A model generated the notes under the pieces. That model did no database searches. It saw only the letters and a program-made list of their open reading frames with translations, and was not told where the DNA came from. This document shows positions 58,731 to 64,000 of a stretch of 64,000 nucleotides of DNA, piece by piece; within the stretch, counting starts at the first letter, position 1; the number at the start of each line of letters is the position of its first letter. The DNA is from Chrysoperla carnea (Eukaryota; Arthropoda; Insecta; Neuroptera; Chrysopidae), in NCBI RefSeq assembly GCF_905475395.1, contig NC_058339.1, positions 37,643,172 to 37,707,171 on the forward strand, given 5' to 3'. Both the position numbers and the translations under genes were made by a program.

Positions 58731-61120
58731 TAAAGAAGTAATTAGCCACAAAAAATATATTTATTAGTTTTCGAAATAATTTTTCAAAAAAAATTTACCG
58801 TCCATTTGAATTGCAAAAAATTAAACAAAATTACATAAAATATATTTATTAGTTTTTGACAAATTTGTTGAATTCGTAATTTTCAATTTAGGCTCTAAAT
58901 TTTTTTCAATTTTTTTAGTAATATATTTATTTAATTTTTTTGACTGATTTTAGTACAAAAATAGTCATTAAATTTTTTTATAATTATTTTATTTATTTTG
59001 AATATTTTTACGTTGTAAAAAAACATTTAAAAAAGTTTTTTTGTATTATGAACTGATTAGAGAAGACTGATTTATTAAATAAATAATTGATTATTTTTTA
59101 AAAATAAATTATATAAAAAATATTTAACTAAGTTTTTTATTTTAAATTAGTTTAAAATATTTTATCCAGAAGTTTATCCTTGGTATCTTTTCCAGTTTGG
59201 TAAATATCCCTTCACAAAACTTGTATTCAGTGAACTAAAAATTAAGAAATTTTTTTTATAATAATTATCTATTCTACAATAATTTAAAACTGTAGAAAAT
59301 AGTTTGATATAGTTTATCAATGTGTTATTTTTTACACACTCTAACTACGATAATTTTAAACCGGCGTACAGATAATAAAACGAAATTGATTAAGATCTTA
59401 TTCAATTATTAAATAATAAAATTATTATTATTATAATTTTCAAATTAATAATTTAATTATTGAGAAAGTATTCGCGAGATATCACTTGCAGGATTACATA
59501 CATATGATTATTTGATGTACTAATGCTTGCACTAGTTAATGAATAAATTAAAAATAATTTAATTATGTTTGCGTGTAGATAAAGCTATGCCGATCGTACC
59601 ATCTTATTATAAATGCTATTATGTCATCATAAATTTTTCTATAAACACATTTTTTAAATTATTAACTAGATTTTATCACAGGTGCAAGCTACCGACAAGT
59701 AGCTTGTAAATTTTGCATTTGTGTAAATTTAATCCTTATAGTTGCAATTTTTAAGTACAGGATAAATTGTTTGCACCATGAGCTTACAATTGATGCCGCA
59801 AATAATGGAATAGGTTAGCAGTTCAAAAATCTATTTGTCCTACACGCTATTAACAAACGTACATCTTGTTTGGTCGAGTATTGAAAATTTGACGACCACA
59901 TAATTAAAAAGAGCATTTTATACAATCGTAAATTTGCTTTGTGTTATCGATCTACATCTACACAAAAACTTTTGAAGGAGCAAAAATAAATTTCTAAAAA
60001 TTGCACATTGGCTCATCTGTTTGAAAAAAACATTTTTTAGGCCATCTTATCCAATCGCGGAAGGAGTAAAAAGGTAATAAACTACACAGATGAAAATTAA
60101 GATATTTTATAGAAAACTATGAGTGACGAAATTAAGCTTCAAAGCTAAACAAAGTCGAAGAAACGAACTTTATGAATAGTCGCTAATGATGTGTCATAAC
60201 TCGGTTTGGGACTCATTATGACTATTTTTTGGAAAAAATAGTACTGACGCCAAAAAAATCCACAAAGAAAAAACAATTTTAAAGTATTTTGTCAAGTCTT
60301 CAATCAATATTTTGTTTATAATTGAGTAGTTATGCTTTGAAACCGACGTTAAAAATTATTTATTGGAGTCAGTACTTCAAGATTTTTTTTTTTTTGTGAA
60401 TTTTTTGCGGTTGGTTCTTTATTGTTATTAGATATACCTTAATTTTTAATCAATCATTCCCTATTTTTCGACTCTTTGGGACCATCTTTGAAGTATATCC
60501 TATCCGATAACAAATGGATGTAATTCTGTTAAAAAGTTTTACGTGGTCATAAATTAAAAAAAAAATTGACTTGAGAACCTCATTCTTTTTTTTGTCGGGT
60601 AAAGATAGTCCAATCAAATGCCACAAATCAAGAGATATTGAACATTGATTTTCGAAGAATAAATAAACTGTATTTTTTATATACACATTTTTATGAGAAG
60701 AGAAAATATCCAAAGAAAACTTAAAAAATAACTTTTGGAAAAAATTTGCATGATATAAATCAATTTAAACATAATTTTCATGGCCAACAGATTTAACAAA
60801 AGCATTATCTTGAAATTGAGATAAATGCGTGATAAAAAGTGATTTTAGAAAAAAATTTATTTTAATTGACAAATTGATTAATTTATAAAATAACTCAATT
60901 ATTATTTTGCAGTTTGCTCTAGTAGCACAGTATTCGAAATAATTTAATTATCTGTGAATTTTAATCACTTCTTAAATTTAATCTATTTTTGTAAAGTTAC
61001 TTCCATTTCAAGGCTACAGAATTAAAACGTGAAAATTTAAAAAGGTCTCGACATAATCAAAGCTATAAGATTTTATACATACTTTTGAATATTTAAAAAT
61101 TATTTTGGCTAAAGGGATTT
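58731..61120. other. AT-rich intergenic stretch
   Basis: No supported gene. A minus-strand frame at 60450-60713 is low-complexity and not considered real. Confidence 0.5.
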
Positions 61121-61420
61121 TGATGCCATTTAACCGATACAGACGGATTAAAGACAGTTAATAATATCATTTTTAGCGGAAGCGCTGGTATTACTGAATA
61201 GATACTAATAAACTGACACACACTTCCACCAAACAAAGACTTACACAAAAATTAAGAAATTGGTTTACTTATGAAACGGTTGAACCGATTTTCATGAAAG
61301 GTGTTACAATTTGTTTGATTTAACTACTTTGGTCAAGGTATTTGAGACCCACGATGCCCGAGACACATGCAGGCATACAGCTTCGCTTCAACTTAAAACT
61401 CGCTTTTTTGTCGGAAGGTA
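61121..61420 (+). repeat. Decayed transposon-like patch
   Basis: Contains GAAACGGTTGAACCGATTTT, CATGAAAGGTGTTACA and AGCTTCGCTTC words of the kind found in degenerate insect interspersed repeats. No frame is preserved. Confidence 0.4.
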
Positions 61421-64000
61421 GGAATATAATTATTTTACTTTAATACCAATTGTAAATATTTTAACGTTTCAGAAGTGTTCGAATTTGCATAACAATTCAA
61501 AGATTTTGTGCGAGAAGTTCAATGCTTCACAAAAAATCAAGGTTTCAAGATAATCTTTTAGAGATTATGACACCCTCGAGGAAAAATGAATTGAACGATT
61601 GGGCTTAGATATGCGGAATTTCCAATCACGCAAGTAATAACTCATACGTGTGGAAGTTAGATGATGTTTTGTATATTTTAATAATAAATCTTAAAGTAAT
61701 GATTAAAATTAACGAGGCTGAAAAAAGTTATCATTTAATTTAAATAAATTTAATAATTAATTCTAAAAAATCTATTTAAATCGCAAAAATGCATCGTTTT
61801 TTAATTAAATCAAAAGAAGAATTATATTAAAAAAATTAAAATGAATTTATTAAATTTATTTATATAAAAATAAATTTATTTTTAATATGTTATAATAAAA
61901 AATAGAAATAATTTAAAATATGTTAATTTATAATAAAGTTGATATTGTTATATCATGATAAACAATGTGTTCCCTTCCAAACTCTTATAGTACCACAATA
62001 GCAGTGCAAACCAGGAGAGAGTACCTGTGTATACTACAGATATGAAATTTCACTTTTATAAAATGTTCTGGATGAACGCAACAATAAATGAAAATAAAGT
62101 AAATTATTGTTCATTTCATATTATTTAATATTGTTTATTCTTTTTAAATGTTCGAACAATACTTATTTTATTGTCTCATGCTGTTCTTGTTGGTTACAAA
62201 TTTTTAGGGTTCCATATAGGAAAATTTCATAAATAAATTAAAATTGATGTGCATACATTTTTTTGATTGATGAAAACTATAGTCTTAAACATTCTCGGTG
62301 GCGAAGAATTGAATTTAATCCACTTATAAAAATAGATTGAGTAGTAAGTTGTAACTTCGAACATTCGAGAATACTCACCGATATATGGAAGATAAAAGAT
62401 TATCAAGATCCAGGTTCCTGAGTCTTATAATAAGAATGGATAATCTTGAAAGAGCGATTTGGAGGCAAGCTTAAACGGGAAAGGAGCACGTGAGGTAGGA
62501 GTGGTAAGGGACTACGTGGATAATTATGCAAAGGTTTAACGCTGCCATTGGTGGCTGCCATTCTGGCCATTGATAGCAGTAGGCCAAAGCACCTATAAAA
62601 TAAAAGAAGAACGGATATTATGCTTAATCGCAGGAGTAATCAAGGAAACTGTATTATCGGTACCTCAAAAAATTGGCAGTTGCAGAAGACATCATATGTA
62701 GAGGAATACAATGAGAATAAGAAAGAAAAAACAATAAAGCATCGCCTGTGTCGATTCTAGGACTTGCAGAACTAACGTTCTTACGTTTTGGACATAAGTC
62801 TCTTCATGTTCTTATGTCTTTGGTGTAATTGTAATAGGGTCTGATATAGCTGATATTAGGACTTGTAGAGCATACGTTTAAGAGAGGATAATGAATTAAT
62901 CATAAATATAGTAAAATTTAACAAACGGTTAACAGGGCTGACCGAATAGTTAAGCTATACATACAGGAATATCTGCAAACTGATGCTTTTTAAACTTTAA
63001 AGATAACTGATTTTCACACAATCATCACTGCTCCAAAAGGTTTAGAAAATCGATGTCAAATTTTCCCTTAATATTCTTCGTTACGGTAAAATTTATTAAA
63101 AGTTGCTTTTCTCTATCAAATGTAAAATAACTTATCAAATACTTTTTTGACAGAAATTATACAGCAAGATCTAAATAGTATAAATATAATTTGAGACTCA
63201 AAACACAGTTTTTTTGTCATGGTTAAAGTATTTCCAAACCGTTTTAATTCTATAACGTCAACTATTTGAACAAATATATTATTTCTATGACAACCTGTAA
63301 TTGATTCGTACAGAACCTTTGATGCATACGATTTCTTCAAGATTTATTATTATTGTATTTAGCTGCCATTTAACTTACTTTATAATTTTATTATTATTTA
63401 TTTATTTTATTGAATAATTGCATTATTTATTTTTATTGTTATTATTTTGTCTGGTTTTTAAGAGGGGTAAAAGGCGGTGCGATATTGATTGTAGATGGTA
63501 CATAATATGTATAATTAGCTAAGTGATTTGATAACAGTTTTTTTTAATATAAATACAATTTATTTCAAATAATTGTTTAGTTAAATTTATTACACTGTTC
63601 AATAATATACAAGACTAGCATAAACACTAATTGAATTGGATTTTCAATTTAAAAAAAAATTGAATGGAAAATGGAGATGAAAAACGTGGTGTGTTTCATA
63701 TTACATTATTTAATTTTGTGAATTTTATGTGTAGTGTTTTAGGAATTCATGTGTGTTTTAAGTGTCATAAGGGATTCGAGTCCCGGATAATCCCAAATCA
63801 TATTGATTCTTTTTCGCAAAATTATGTTTATTTCAATTTTAATATCTGGTTTTAAATTTTAATTTTCTCGAGAGCATGTTGTGAGATTCGAATTTGAAAA
63901 AAAAAAAAACTTTGAAATTTCGATATTTCGAAGGAAGTCACACAAGCTTTAATTTTCCAATTTTTTAATTATTTTTATTGGAATTAATAAAAATTCAATT
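61421..64000. other. Intergenic stretch to the right edge
   Basis: A GC-richer relic-like patch at 62440-62620 has an open minus-strand frame (ALAYCYQWPEWQPPMAAL) ending in TAA but no start or domain. GACATAAG/CTTATGTC (about 62792-62822) can pair. A 63-codon plus-strand frame at 63664-63855 (MENGDEKRGV; includes VCFKCHKGFESR) might be a first exon running off the window, but nothing confirms it. Confidence 0.4.

Noticed and set aside
63664-63855. 63-codon plus-strand frame at the right edge
   Set aside because: The VCFKCHKGFESR segment is suggestive but there is no second CxxC pair, no domain and no splice evidence within the window.

Overview
The window looks like a very AT-rich, repeat-laden insect (arthropod) nuclear genome. 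The evidence is genes with short GT-AG introns, proteins that clearly match animal families (UTP20, DRC4/GAS8), a mariner transposon relic, and many decayed interspersed repeats. The order of insect cannot be fixed from sequence alone.

Layout. Positions 1 to about 3860 are a tandem satellite array that runs off the left edge. It is a higher-order repeat of 1166 bp made of alternating 726-bp and 440-bp units. Both unit types share a core of roughly 380 bp that can fold into a nested multi-stem structure; only the AT-rich spacer differs. From 4 to 27 kb there is a gene desert holding dispersed copies of a roughly 550-bp repeat family (called family L here) that carries a conserved short hydrophobic reading frame. 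The desert also holds foldback elements (one with TTAA flanks), a tRNA-like SINE relic, microsatellites and a few isolated coding-like islands.

From 27.2 to 39.4 kb lies a complete 13-exon gene for UTP20, the giant HEAT-repeat protein of the small-subunit processome (predicted 2722 aa). Its third intron hosts, on the opposite strand, a complete intronless gene for DRC4/GAS8 (476 aa), a coiled-coil subunit of the axonemal nexin-dynein regulatory complex. The two genes serve unrelated compartments (nucleolus and flagellum), so the nesting probably reflects retroposition or gene relocation and not shared function. About 0.9 kb downstream, converging on UTP20, is a small gene for an 88-aa secreted peptide.

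From 40.6 to 54 kb is another repeat-rich desert: two full-length family L copies, LINE-3'-end-like fragments and a second tRNA-like SINE. It ends with a 549-bp internally deleted mariner that keeps both terminal inverted repeats and the C-terminal half of a DD34D transposase with one frameshift. From 55.1 to 58.7 kb is a three-exon gene, assembled here by matching splice phases, for a 158-aa secreted Gln/Pro/Ser-rich protein of unknown function. The remainder to 64 kb is AT-rich intergenic DNA with repeat relics.

Strongest claims: UTP20, DRC4, the satellite architecture, the mariner relic and the two secreted proteins. Weaker claims (orphan exon-like islands, SINE relics, RNA function of the satellite core) are marked as such.
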